From: Aldrovandia affinis
Lineage: Eukaryota; Chordata; Actinopteri; Notacanthiformes; Halosauridae
Direction: 5' to 3'
Assembly (NCBI GenBank): GCA_029706075.1
Contig: JAINUG010000055.1
Location: 3,815,885-3,879,884, forward strand
Length of the DNA: 64,000 nucleotides
Part shown: positions 11,426 through 21,170 of the stretch, piece after piece
Layout of the letters: every line of letters begins with the position of its first letter
Position numbering within the stretch: the first letter of the stretch is position 1
Translations under genes and position numbers: made by a program
Notes under the pieces: model-generated
The model's input: only the letters and a program-made list of their open reading frames with translations
Databases searched by the model: none
Told to the model about the DNA's origin: nothing

Positions 11426-11634
11426 AACGCTGGCCAATTTGAAACCCACCCCAACGCTGACAAATTTAAAATCCCACCACAACCCTGGCTAATTTTAAAC
11501 CCACCCCAACCTTGGCCAATTTTATGCCCGCCCCAACCCTGGCCAATTTTATACCCGCCATAACCCTGGGCAATTTTATACCCGCCCCAACCCTGGCCAA
11601 TTTTAAACCCATCCCAACCCTGGCCAACTGGAAA
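11426..11634. repeat. 27-bp minisatellite, eight units
   Basis: Units 'aaccctggccaattttatac'+'ccgcccc' start at 11426, 11453, 11481, 11508, 11535, 11562, 11589 and 11616; only one spacing is 28 rather than 27. Variation is confined to a few positions (cgctgg/ccctgg, aaac/atac). The period keeps both strands open in one frame, explaining the short open frames here. Confidence 0.95.
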
Positions 11635-11911
11635 GAAATGTCAGACACTATAGATTGTACATTACCGTTACATGTCCATTTACAGGAACTTTTTACAATA
11701 CTGTTTCAAAATAATTGGGGACATAAGATTGCTAACATTTTTATTGTATTTACCTATGTAACTGATGTATGTATAATTAAAATGTGTAGAAATGAAAACG
11801 TAATAAGGTGAAATGAAATGTTGATAAGGTTGCATAATGACAAAAATGCTCAAACCTGTGTGAAATTTATAAAGTTCCTCGATGTAAAGTGATAGTGCTT
11901 TTTTAAATGTA

Positions 11912-11921
11912 TATAAAAGTT
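11912..11921 (+). promoter_or_regulatory. TATA-like box upstream of integrase relic
   Basis: 'tatataaaag' lies about 90 bp before the integrase frame in an AT-rich leader. It is a good TATA match, but in AT-rich DNA such words are common by chance. Confidence 0.2.
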
Positions 11922-12002
11922 TTTAAACAAATTCAGACTGTCATTATTCTTTAGCCATCAAATCCTAGTTCATATGGGGGAAAATATAACTTTCGAAGGG
12001 GT

Positions 12003-12861
12003 TTGAAAGAAACAACTGGTTCAAGGTTCAATAATGATCAAGTCACAGAATGGTTAGCAGGGCAGGATGCTTACACACTGCATCAAAACGTATCTTTAAA
12101 ATTTAAACGAAACCAGGTTTTTGTTAGCAACATAGACTCGCAACGGCAAGCCGATCTGGTTGATATGTCTAGTTTTGCCACACAAAATAACAACAAGAAG
12201 TTTATGCTAACCTGTATAGATGTACTGTCAAAGTATGCTTGGGTCTGTGTATTAAAAGACAAATCTGAAGTTGCAAAAGCCTTTGCAAATACATTAAAGC
12301 AGGGGAGAAAGCCATTGAAACTACAAACGGACAGAGGCAATACGTTTTTCAACAAAGGGTTCCAAAATCTTATGAAAAAGTATAACATTACACATTTTGC
12401 TACAGGAAACAAAGCCAAAGCATCTGTAGTGGAGAGGTTTAACCGAACGCTGAAAACTAAAATGTGGCGCTATTTTACTGCAGTCAATACCAGAACATAT
12501 TTTTATGTTGTGCAAGATATGGTTAGTGCTTACAACCACAGTTATCACAGCAGTATTAAAAGCATGAAACCTGTTGATATTAATAGTGAAAATGCTTTAA
12601 AACTTTATATGGACTGTTTCCAATCCGTGAAAAAAATATACGATTTAGGTTGGTGATACAGTCCGAGTGTCCTGAGCGAAAGGGTCTTTCGTGAAAGACT
12701 ATGAGCAAAATTTTACAGATGAGTATTTCAAGGTTGTAGAATGTGTACCCCAGGGCCCGCCTGTGTACAGACTGGAAGACTATGCCGGTGAAAAGATAGA
12801 GGGTACATTTTACGAGGAAGAACTGCAAAAGTGGGTAAAGATAAAACTTTTAACCCCCTGA
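12003..12861 (+). pseudogene. Polinton/Maverick integrase relic
   Basis: Retroviral-type integrase of Polinton elements, which would insert the large linear DNA transposon. The 217-residue frame 12003-12653 has the N-terminal block 'VTEWLAGQDAYTLHQNV', first catalytic Asp in 'RQADLVDMSSF', second Asp in 'LQTDRGNTFF' and the Glu in 'ASVVERFNRTLKTKMWRYF'. The C-terminal domain continues in another frame from about 12655 ('VGDTVRVS', stop, 'AKGSFVKDYEQNFTDEYFKVV', 'PPVYRLEDYAGE', 'GTFYEEELQKW') to 12861. A frameshift and a TGA therefore inactivate it. Only 33 residues separate the second Asp and Glu, fewer than usual. A TTAA near its end is the insertion point of the following piggyBac. Much less likely: a Ty3-type integrase, since 'SVVERFNRTLK' and 'QDAYTLH' are Polinton-specific. 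Confidence 0.88.
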
Positions 12862-13800
12862 GGTCGACTGGATCGCTGACGATCCGAGCAGCAATAAAAG
12901 TATATTACTATTTCTAACGCCGCAAGATTTTATCATATACACGCGGCAAAAACATTGACAGAAACCTTAGAATCGTGACTTTCCGATTTGAGCACTGGCA
13001 AATAATATATGAGATTTTTAAATTAAGTTAATTAGACCAAAAGTAAACCTTGCCTTTCCTCTCTGTTTTACCTGGAAGTACCGTCCGCCTTCTATTGACA
13101 TGGTAACTAGGTGCTAGTCTTGGGGAGGGGCGTGGGGCCATGTGCTGTGAATAATTAACGGGAGGATATTTAACCAGCTGGCATTCTCTGTTTCGGCGCT
13201 TGGACATTATCTAGCTTAGCTTGATAGTACCCATTGTGATTAATGTTTCTTGCCTCTCGAGAACTTGTTTGTTCGTGTGTGCTTATTGTTTTTTAGATTC
13301 CCAGTGTTTAGTTTATTCCAAGTTTTTGGATACGTTTTGGATTTACCGTTTTACTTTGTTTGTTCCTGATTGTTGGTTGTTTTGTTTTGTTTTGTTTATG
13401 TCTTTCCGTGTCTTTGCAGACAGATTTTTGTTTAGTTTTCCTACAGACGTTTAAAGAAAAATAAATACCTTAAACCCAGAAAACGGGCTACTTTTGATCA
13501 TGTGCCTGCGCCCACTGCCAAACAGACTCTGGATGTTGGCAAACTGGCTTCTGTTGGTCGCAAGAAATGTGTACTCTGCAAGATGTCGGGGAAACAACAG
13601 TGCACTCCATGGGAGTGCAAGGTTTGTGATGTTCCCTTGTGTCTACAGTTCACCAGAAACTGTTTTGAGAAGTGGTACCAAAGACTGTGAAAGAACAGAT
13701 TGTCTCACCATGTTTTAATTTTGATTTTTTTGTATAGCCTATAGTTTGTGTGATGTTTTCAATAAATCTTCCAAAATAAAAAAAACTATGTCTTCTGCAT
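12854..13800 (+). mobile_element. piggyBac-like transposon relic
   Basis: Left end: TTAA (12850-12853), the obligate piggyBac target, followed by 'ccccctgaggtcgactgga'. Near the other end, 13502-13690 encodes 'PAPTAKQTLDVGKLASVGRK' followed by 'KCVLCKMSGKQQCTPWECKV' and 'CDVPLCLQFTRNCFEKWY', the cysteine-rich zinc-binding C-terminus of piggyBac transposases that recognises the terminal repeats. The DDD catalytic core is absent. Between the two ends lies T-rich sequence that may be a separate insertion. A matching right TIR plus TTAA was not found, so the right boundary is approximate. Confidence 0.75.
13085..13490 (+). other. LTR-like T-rich segment inside piggyBac relic (candidate)
   Basis: The stretch has 'aggatatttaaccagctgg', a TTTAA promoter-like word about 40 bp before T-rich sequence with several 'ttgtttgttc' words, and an 'aaaaataaata' signal near 13460. 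This layout resembles a solo LTR. It lies just where the piggyBac coding sequence is missing, but I found no TG...CA ends or target duplication. Confidence 0.25.
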
Positions 13801-14159
13801 GGCTCACTGACTATTGCTTACTCTGATGGCTTTTGTCTTTGTCTGATGGCCGTTGAGAGAGAGATGGCCCATCTGACTGATCTTACAGGCATGGACATCC
13901 CTCAGGTGTGGATCATGAATATTCAGGAAATTAGCATATAGCCCTCCCACAGCCTGAAATAAATTTGACCAGTTCTGATAAAAACAGGTTTTTAGCTATT
14001 TAGATCTCAGATGTGCTAAACTATTTTGACATCCTTACATAACCAAGACCTTAATGAACAAACTCATGTTGGCAAAACAATTTGTCACTATAGTTTAGTG
14101 TGTGCTTTCACAACCTTTGTGATGGCAGAAAAATTTACTCTTTATAACTTGTGTGTTTG

Positions 14160-14945
14160 TAGATCTATGTGTGAGCACAGGGTCTCCTCAGGGCTGTGTA
14201 CTGAGCCCCCTGTTGTTCAGCCTGCCCATCCATGACTTCACTGCCAGATCCAACAGCAATCACATCATCAAGTTTGCAGACGACACAACAGTGGTGGTCT
14301 GATTAGCAACGATGATGAGTCTGCATACAGGAAGGAGGTGGAGCAACTTACATCACGGTGCAGCTCGCACAATCTCTTCCTCAACACTGACAAGAGAAAG
14401 GAGATGGTGATTGACTTTAGGAGGGCCGGCAAGCTCCACCACATGCCGCTGACCATCAGAGGCACCGCGGTGGAGAGAGTCAGCAGCGTCAAGTTTCTGG
14501 GGATCCACCTGGAAGACGACCTGACCTTCACCACCAACACCACGGCCATCCGGAAAAAGGCTCACCAGTGGCTCCATCCCCTCCGGCGTCTGAAAAAGGC
14601 AGGCCTCCCTGCCCCCCATCTCACCACCTTTTACAGGGGCACCATTGAATCTGTCATATCTTATGGCCTCACGTCCTGGTTCGGCAGCTGCAAGGCACGG
14701 GAGAAACATCACCCCTCTCCCGTCCCTGCTGGAGATCTACAACCAGCGCCGCACTCGCAGGGCCACTAGCATCATAAGGGACCCTCACCACCCTTTCCAT
14801 GGACTGTTTTCCCTCCTGCCATCAGGGAAAAGGTACAAAGGTACAGGAGCCTCTGTGCCCGATCCCAAAGGATGCTGAACAGCTTCCTTCCACAGGCAGT
14901 CAGGATGGTGAACAGACTGTGCCCTCTCCCTCTGACATGCCCCCA
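14160..14945 (+). pseudogene. Rex1-like LINE reverse transcriptase relic
   Basis: The RT motif V region is visible as 'SPQGCVLSPLLFSLPIHDF' (14185-) and 'HIIKFADDTTVV', with both catalytic aspartates in ADD. The post-RT part follows in 14338-14700: 'EQLTSRCSSHNLFLNTDKRK', 'MVIDFRRAG', 'VKFLGIHLEDDLTF', 'FYRGTIESVISYGLTSWFG', then a shifted frame 'LLEIYNQRRTRRATSII' and 'HPFHGLFSLLPSGKRY'. These are conserved in Rex1/CR1-type fish LINEs. The TGA after the ADD motif and at least two frameshifts disable it; the endonuclease half is absent. It interrupts the Polinton relic. Confidence 0.8.
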
Positions 14946-15008
14946 TGAATCATCATTTTGTTCTAAACCTTTTGTCTGTGTCTGCGTTTGGGTTCATTCC
15001 TGTTCATC
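14946..15008 (+). mobile_element. Gypsy LTR 3'-end fragment
   Basis: 'ttttgttctaaaccttttgt' and 'tctgtgtctgcgtttgggtt' through 'cctgttcatcacaaca' are the same as the end of the Gypsy LTR at 56885-56943. Only about 60 bp remains, wedged between two LINE pieces. Confidence 0.75.
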
Positions 15009-16060
15009 ACAACAGACATACTCAATCATTCCCTTCAGGAAGGTATTGTCCCTGCAGAATGGAAATTAGCCACTGTAGTCCCCCTACCCAAAACGTTTTA
15101 TCTCCCAGTGGGCCCTAAATGACATTCTGGCCCAAATCAGTCAGCAGTTTGGGTGCCTTCATGGCCGGTCAACAACCCACAGCCTCATTGACCTGACAAA
15201 TTATCTCTTCAGATCTCTGGACAAACCTGGTTCCACCTGCTCATTAGTTACCACTGACTATAGCAAAGCCTTCAACCGTGTTGATCATGGCCTGGCTATT
15301 ACTAGGCTACTGAACCTCGGTCTCCGTCCTTCTCTAGCCAGGTGGATAGCAAACTTTTTGACCAACATATTCCAGTCAGTACATTACCATGGAGCACTCT
15401 CTGAAGGGGTCAACATCACATGTGGACTCCCCCAAGGAACTCTGCTAGGTCCACTGGTTTTCATTGCTTATGTCAATGGTGCAGCTGAACAGCCATCAGC
15501 TAAGCACTGGAAGTTTGTTGACCTACATCAGACCTACTCTGGAGTATACTGCGCCGGTGTGGCATCCTGGCCTCACCAGAGCGCAATCCAAGGCCATAGA
15601 ATAGGTGCAGAGAAGAGCTGTACGAATCATCCTGGGTCGGGAGTTTACTTCTTACAGCGAGGCGTGTAGTCGCCTTGAGCTCCCTCCCCTCTGCCCCTGC
15701 GCCAATTTACTCCAAAAATCCCCCCTGTTCCGCAAGTGGCTCCCACCTGAGCGATCCGCCAGAAGCCACCGCCAGACACGGTCCTTAGCAAAACTGGACG
15801 TGGTCCGGTGTAGAACTGAGCGTTACTAGAAGAGTGCTATCCCACACATGACCAGACTTTTAAACAAGTGAACACTATAATGATTGTAGTGTGCTGGTAT
15901 GTTGGTTTGTCACGTTATTGTGTGTCGGTTAGTCTATTTTATGTCAGTCTATGTTATGCTTTTAATGTTGCTGTTTATGTTTTAGATCATTTTTACATTT
16001 TTTACATTTAATTAAATTTAATTGTAATTAAAAAATATATATATTTTAGATTACACCGAT
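15009..16060 (+). pseudogene. I/Nimb-clade LINE reverse transcriptase relic
   Basis: Blocks in order: 'QQFGCLHGRSTTHSLIDL', 'VTTDYSKAFNRVDHGLA' (first catalytic Asp), 'LPQGTLLGPLVFIAYVN', 'WKFVDL' (the YVDD box is damaged), then 'RAVRIILGREFTSYSEA', 'LELPPLCP', 'LPPERSARSHRQTRSL' and 'RCRTERY', closing with 'MTRLLNK'. The last blocks, RCRTERYxKSaIPxMTRLLN, are the hallmark C-terminus of the I/Nimb group. Internal deletion after the VDL box and frameshifts inactivate it. The 3' UTR is A/T-rich to about 16060. Confidence 0.8.
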
Positions 16061-16139
16061 GTAAAATGTACTTTCAATTCAGCTTGGTTGCTGCCACATG
16101 TACATTATGGTATTTTATCTCATTTTTATTAAAAATATA

Positions 16140-16360
16140 AATCGTTTACTAAGCAACGTCATGACCAATCGCACCACTTCTAATAATCAAGAGGGAACTG
16201 GGGTTATGGTGATGTCGCGTGGTAAAAGATTAAAACCTCCCAGTGGGTGGCAACAGGCGTACACTACTATTAAAAAGTGCAAAAGTATAAGATCAGCTCG
16301 GTCAGTGTCCAAAGGTTGACAAAGAGGAAAGAGAAAATGCTCCAGCTCAAGTCCTAAAAG
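16140..16360 (+). other. Possible Polinton basic-protein C-terminus
   Basis: The frame 16140-16316 ends in 'PPSGWQQAYTTIKKCKSIRS' 'ARSVSKG' and, after a stop, 'QRGKRKCSSSSPKRKP'. A lysine/serine-rich tail just ahead of the capsid-like relic would fit a Polinton structural protein, but I cannot match a family. This is inference from position and composition. Confidence 0.3.
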
Positions 16361-16388
16361 AAAACCCTGAAATATCTTCTAAAGAGCA

Positions 16389-16680
16389 ATGTCTTTTTTA
16401 CATAGCATGTCAGACAGGATGTATAGACAGGAGCCAATATGTAGAAATACCGCCGCTATCTGCCCTGTCAGACACAGGACCTTTGGAATTTTTTATTGCG
16501 GGAAACGGGGAAGACTATTTCGATTTGAACAATACCCTTCTGCATCTTCGCTGCAAGATCACGAAAGCCAATTTTACACTCGAAGTTGAAAAACACTGTT
16601 GCATTAGAAGATCGATAGATGCAAACATGTTTACAATGAAAGGTACCTACTTCATTACAATATTTAATTGTAAAACTTAG
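16389..16680 (+). pseudogene. Polinton minor-capsid-like protein relic
   Basis: The frame beginning ATG at 16389 gives 'MSFLHS', and the other plus frame continues from about 16425 as 'RSQYVEIPPLSALSDTGPLE' followed by 'FFIAGNGEDYFDLNNTLLH' and 'LRCKITKAN'. The combination P-L-x-A-L-S-D-T-G-P-L-E-F, G-N-G-E-D-Y-x-D-L and L-x-x-K-I is the N-terminal signature of a conserved Polinton virion-type protein (penton/minor capsid in current terminology), often annotated in animals as 'uncharacterized protein F54H12.2'. A frameshift separates the start from the body, and homology is lost after about residue 60. Together with the integrase at 12.0 kb it marks one dismembered Polinton. Confidence 0.7.
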
Positions 16681-16689
16681 ATTAGGTAG

Positions 16690-17645
16690 AGTCTTAACCC
16701 AGGAGAACAGTGTTCCTCTGCAGCGATGGGAGAACCTGGTAGAAGGACAAACATCTCTGCAGCACTCCATCAATCAGACCTTTATGGTAGCACTTGGCAT
16801 CCAATCAATTGAATTTACCACAGGTGGACTAGAATCAAGTTGTAGAAACATCTCAAGCAGTATCAGTGGAAACAAAATGCACCTCAGCTCACTTTTGGGT
16901 GTCATATCAAAGGGTGTGCACAGTGGTGTACATATAATATTTTACATTTTGATGTTTAATAAATTAGTACAAATGTCTAAAAACCAGTCATTATGGGCTA
17001 TTTTGTGTAGGTTCTTGGTCACCTCCCTGACCATGGCCCTTCTTGCCTGGTTACTGAGTTTGGCCAGACCGCCAACTCTAAGAAGAGTTGTGGTGGTTCC
17101 AAACTTATTCCATTTCACAATGATGGAGCCCACTGTTCTCCTGGGTGCTTTCAATGCTTTAGCAATGTTTTTATACTCTTCCCCAGATCTATGCCTCAAC
17201 ACAATTCTATCTCGGAGGTCTATGGAGAGTTCCTAGGACTTCATGGCTTGGTTTTTACTCTGACATGCACTGTCAATTGTGGGACCTTATATAGACAGGT
17301 GTGTGCCTTTCCAAATCATGTCCAATCAATTGAATTTACCACAGCTGGACTCCAATGAAGTTCTAGACACATCTCAAGGATGATCAGTGGAAACAGGATG
17401 CACCTGAGCTCAATTTTGAGTGTCACAGCAAACGGCGTGAATACTTATGTGATATTTTCGTTTTTTATTTTTAATACATTTGCAAAAATGTCTAAAAAAC
17501 TTTTTTCACTTTGTCATTATGGGGTATTGTGTATAGAATTCTGAGAGAAAAAAAAAGAATTTAATCCATTTTGGAATAAGGCTGTAACATAACAAAATGT
17601 GGAAAAAGTGAAGTGATGTGAATACTTTCCGGATGCACTGTAGCT
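16690..17645 (-). pseudogene. Rearranged Tc1-like element, HTH part of transposase
   Basis: The right end at 17560-17642 is a Tc1 terminal region ('ggaaaaagtgaagtgatgtg', 'tactttccggatgcactgta'). On the minus strand, about 17244 down to 17010 encodes the N-terminal DNA-binding domain: 'LRHRSGEEYKNIAKALKAP', 'RTVGSIIVKWNKFGTTTTL', 'LAKLSNQARRAMVREVTKN', a paired-type HTH of Tc1 transposase. The catalytic domain is missing. The untranslated segment 17324-17540 recurs at 16793-17008 in the same orientation, and 16690-16783 is in the opposite orientation to the rest, so the copy has been duplicated and shuffled. Confidence 0.75.
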
Positions 17646-19648
17646 ATTAACTTTCATTTTTAAGGCTAACAATATAAAACCTTAGCTAGTGCTTAAGGTA
17701 AATATTTGAATGCTTAACACGAATAACACTTGGGTTTTTTGGAAAGTTGCTTCTACCCTATGTGGAACTTGTGACATTTTTAACCTTTCAGACTAAGATG
17801 CATAGTTTTAAGTTTTAAGCTTTTTAAAAAGCTTCCATTTCCTTGTAACTAAAGGTCTGGGAACATATGGCATTTCTATTCGAGGTGTCTACATTCCAGG
17901 ATCCCGGTCAAAAGTTCACCGAATATTTATATAAACATCAGAGCTTTGGACATCAAAACACAGATGTCACTGCCTGGGGATTCCCTGTCAAAAGGTCACA
18001 CACCCACCTGTCAATACCTTTGATTGGTTACTTAAGGGTCAAAGGTGACATTCCTAAGTGACAGTTATAAAAGCAATATGATAATTATATATATAGTTGA
18101 TTTCTGATTGTAGTTATAAATACATTTGAAATGTTTTACTCATGCGTTTTACTCATTTTAATGTGTTTTGTGATTATATAGGCAGAAAGACATTTATTTT
18201 TAGTGTTTATTGTTAATAAAGTCTTCTAATCAAGTGTTCAGCTTTGTTGCCCCTATGTTGTGAAAGACAGTTAGCAGCTCAATATGTGTGTGTTGGCTTT
18301 TATTAGAGAAAAAAATCAACCCAATCATTTGTTTAATAGGCATAATCAAGCTGCAGTCAAAATCAAAGGACTTGCATTACCGTCGCTCCCAATCGCGTGA
18401 TAGCAAGCCGGTGATGCGCAACTGAAAGCAATATCACCAAAGTCTTTGCCCAAAAAACCCCCACCAAAAACAACAACAAAAAGGGTGTTATCAAAGCCAG
18501 GGCTATCTTTGTTTGTGTGCTGTGGTACTTCATTGCTTATGCTGTTGAACAAGCTTCAGAATGGAGCGAATGAAAGGGAATTAAAAAGCCTGTGAAGAAG
18601 ATCTCTCTCTCTATCTATCTATCTCTCTCCCTCTATCTCTCCCTCTCTCTCTCTCACTATCTCTGTCTCTCTCTCCCTCTCTCCTTTCTCTCTATCTATC
18701 TCTCTCTCCCCCCCTCTCTCTCCTTTTTTCCAATTAAGTGAAAAGCAGTTCATCTTCGTAAATGGCTATGAGGAAGGAGAGGACTGAGGCAAGAGCTTTT
18801 CTGCTGCGGAACTAGATTAGAAATGCCAAAGGGTATTACGTTTAGGAGAGGAGAAATAGAAACAGCCACTCTCTGCCACGGTGCATGCTGGTGTGTCATA
18901 CAGAGGATCCAGTGCCCTCCGCTTCACTCAGTGCATTTGTGCCTTATTTTCTCATTCATTATCTCTTCGTGGATCATTTGAAATGATAGGTTTACTGGCA
19001 AGGAAAGGGGATAGGAAATATTCATCCTGTGTGAGCTACAGGTGAGATGTCACATGTGTATAATCCAAAATGGTGCTCTTTGGATGAATGGGTCTCAAAC
19101 TAAATAATCATAACATATAGGATATGCTGAAAAGATAATCAATGGAGATGATAATGGAGAATGAAATCTAAATCACATTTATAATACAGGTCATTAAATA
19201 TATGCTGAAAAAAGAAAAATGCGGTCACCGTTGTGAACTAATAGCATATAATATGACATTTTCTTCTCTTAAATGGATCTAGGAGTGTAAGATCCAAAAT
19301 AAGCCTAATTGTGAAACTGCTGAGCCCTGTCATTTGGGGTTGCATTAATTTGTGATTCTGCAAGTGGAATGGAAAGTTAGTCTGAGTAATCACATTTCCT
19401 GAAACCTTATGGTGCTGACAGAAGTTGTAAAGTCCTTGGGTTGATTTGGCTCTTTCCCCCATCCTGCTGAATCTGCCCTCCCCTACATATCTGCAGCATG
19501 CCATTTTGGATCCCTCTGCCTGGATACCCGCAGTCCAGCATGTGTCTGCTGTGGAGAATGAGCCATTTTGCCATTCTCAATAGCTGTAGCAGAATACTAA
19601 TACAGTAAATAAGAAATAATGCATTAAATCAATCCCTACTGTAACATA
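17646..19648. other. No gene; (CT)n microsatellite
   Basis: Contains an imperfect CT/CTAT tract at 18602-18726. The rest is unique-looking non-coding sequence, including GC-moderate 18780-19060. No coding motif recognised. Confidence 0.5.
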
Positions 19649-20180
19649 CAAGTAACTGCCAAAATAAGGAAAACAATTGAATAAATGAGGGATAATGGTG
19701 GCTCCGTTATGGTGTGGGGTGCATTTTCTGGGTATGGTTTAGGTTCACTCAACCCCTTATAGGGCAAGGTAAACACCAGTAGATACAAAGCCATTCATGA
19801 GTCATCACCTTCATCCTATGGTGAAGCATTTTTATCCTGATGGGAGTGGTCTCTTCCAGGATGGCAAAGCTCCCATCCACAGGGCATGAGTGGTCACTGA
19901 ATGGTTTGATGAGCATGGAAACGATGGTAAACCATATGCCATGGTCGTCTCAGTCACCAGATTTCAATCAAATTGAACACCTGTGGGAGATTCTGGAGAT
20001 AGGCTTTTCCACTACCATCATCAAAACATTAAATTATGGAATTTCTCACAGAGGAATGGTGTTGCATCCCTCCAATAGAGTTCCAGAGAATCTATGCCAA
20101 TGTGCATTGGAGTTGTTCTGGTGGCTCTTGGAGGCCCAACGCCATATTATGTTGGTGTGTCCTTTATATTGCCAGTTTTA
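19649..20180 (+). mobile_element. Tc1-like element, internally decayed, both ends present
   Basis: Starts after TA (19647-19648) with 'caagtaactgccaaaataag' and ends near 20180 with 'tcctttatattgccagtt', the inverted partner. The transposase portion corresponds to '[10 protein letters not shown]', 'ESSPSSYGEAFLS'-like words, 'LFQDGKAPIHRA' (catalytic Asp region, D-N changed to G-K), and 'PWSSQSPDFNQIEHLWEI' (third catalytic residue Glu in place) before 'EEWCCIPPIEFQRIYANVHW'. The HTH half is missing, so the copy is non-autonomous. Confidence 0.8.
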
Positions 20181-20699
20181 TCTGCACATGGAGGATCATC
20201 GAGAATGTACACCCTGACACGGACACAATTGATTGTTTAGTTTGTATTTGGATTGTCCAATCACGGCACTTGCAGGCTGGTGACACATTGAGCTGAGCTG
20301 AAGTCAGCCCTCAACGATGTTCGGTTGTGATGCACATGCTCGTGGTGGACGTATCACAGCACAACGCACAACATAGGTTTATATACTGGTGAATGATTAA
20401 TAAGCAGCTGTGTGGTCCGAAGGCTGGTTTGGTTGACCTTTAACCCCAGTGTGAGCTTGTGTGTTCTGTCACACTTGAGAATGGGGTTTACATACTTTGC
20501 AGAGCACTGCGTTGGCTTGTGAATGATTCATAAAGACCTTGCGCTGTGCTTCGCTGACTGCTCTGGAAACACTTTGTGCAGTCAGATATTTTTGTTGGTT
20601 TGCATATACTGTGGATTGTGTATATTTTGTAAGCGTTCACGTGTACAGCATCAGAATCAGGAAAAAAAAGTTTTGTTTTTAATAATTAATTGCATTTTG
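20181..20699. other. No recognisable gene
   Basis: Ordinary non-coding sequence with no repeat or motif that I can name. Confidence 0.4.
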
Positions 20700-20900
20700 T
20701 TTAAGAACGTAAGAAAACATAATGACGAGAATGGGCTCTTCAGCCCATCTAGGCTTGTCATGTCCTAATCTAAAGAGTATCTAGTACTGCTTCTAGTCAG
20801 AAGCATGGACTTGAATACCGCAAGTGTTTCTGCCTCTACTACCTGACCTGGCAAGCTGTTCCAAACATTAACTCAATGTTTGCTCATCCACACATTTGGG
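20700..20900 (-). mobile_element. CR1-type LINE 3' fragment
   Basis: On the minus strand the sequence ends 'gcctagatgggctgaagagc'+'ccattctcgtcattatg', the terminal words of the same CR1-type LINE seen at 30236-30725 ('cctaggtgggccgaatggcc'). 'gtagtagaggcagaaacact' precedes it. Only the 3' end is present. Confidence 0.65.
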
Positions 20901-21099
20901 TCTGCTCTGGATTGATCGCTCTGAGGGTTAAGCAGCAACTGTAACAGCATATGATTTATGTCAAAAGCAGATGGTCCAAATTAAGCAATTAAGACCTGAG
21001 CTGAAATGACGACCGCACGTTTGTGGACAGCCGTGGTCTAGCTGCAAATGTGTCATTCTTTCTCGCTCATCTTTGAATGTGGGGACTACAGTTGCGTGT

Positions 21100-21170
21100 A
21101 TGTTTACATTTTCAACATTTAGCAGACACTCTTATCCAGAGTAAATTACAATAAATAAATTTAAAATGGT
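21100..21170 (-). mobile_element. LINE/SINE 3' tail fragment
   Basis: 'aacatttagcagacactctt'+'atccagag' is the reverse complement of the shared SINE/LINE tail; the 3' end faces left. Confidence 0.6.

Noticed and set aside
13221-13454. 77-codon hydrophobic plus frame
   Set aside because: Phenylalanine/leucine-rich because the DNA is T-rich; not a membrane protein.
16784-17236. 150-codon plus-strand frame
   Set aside because: It is the antisense of the Tc1 HTH segment, which has clear family similarity on minus.
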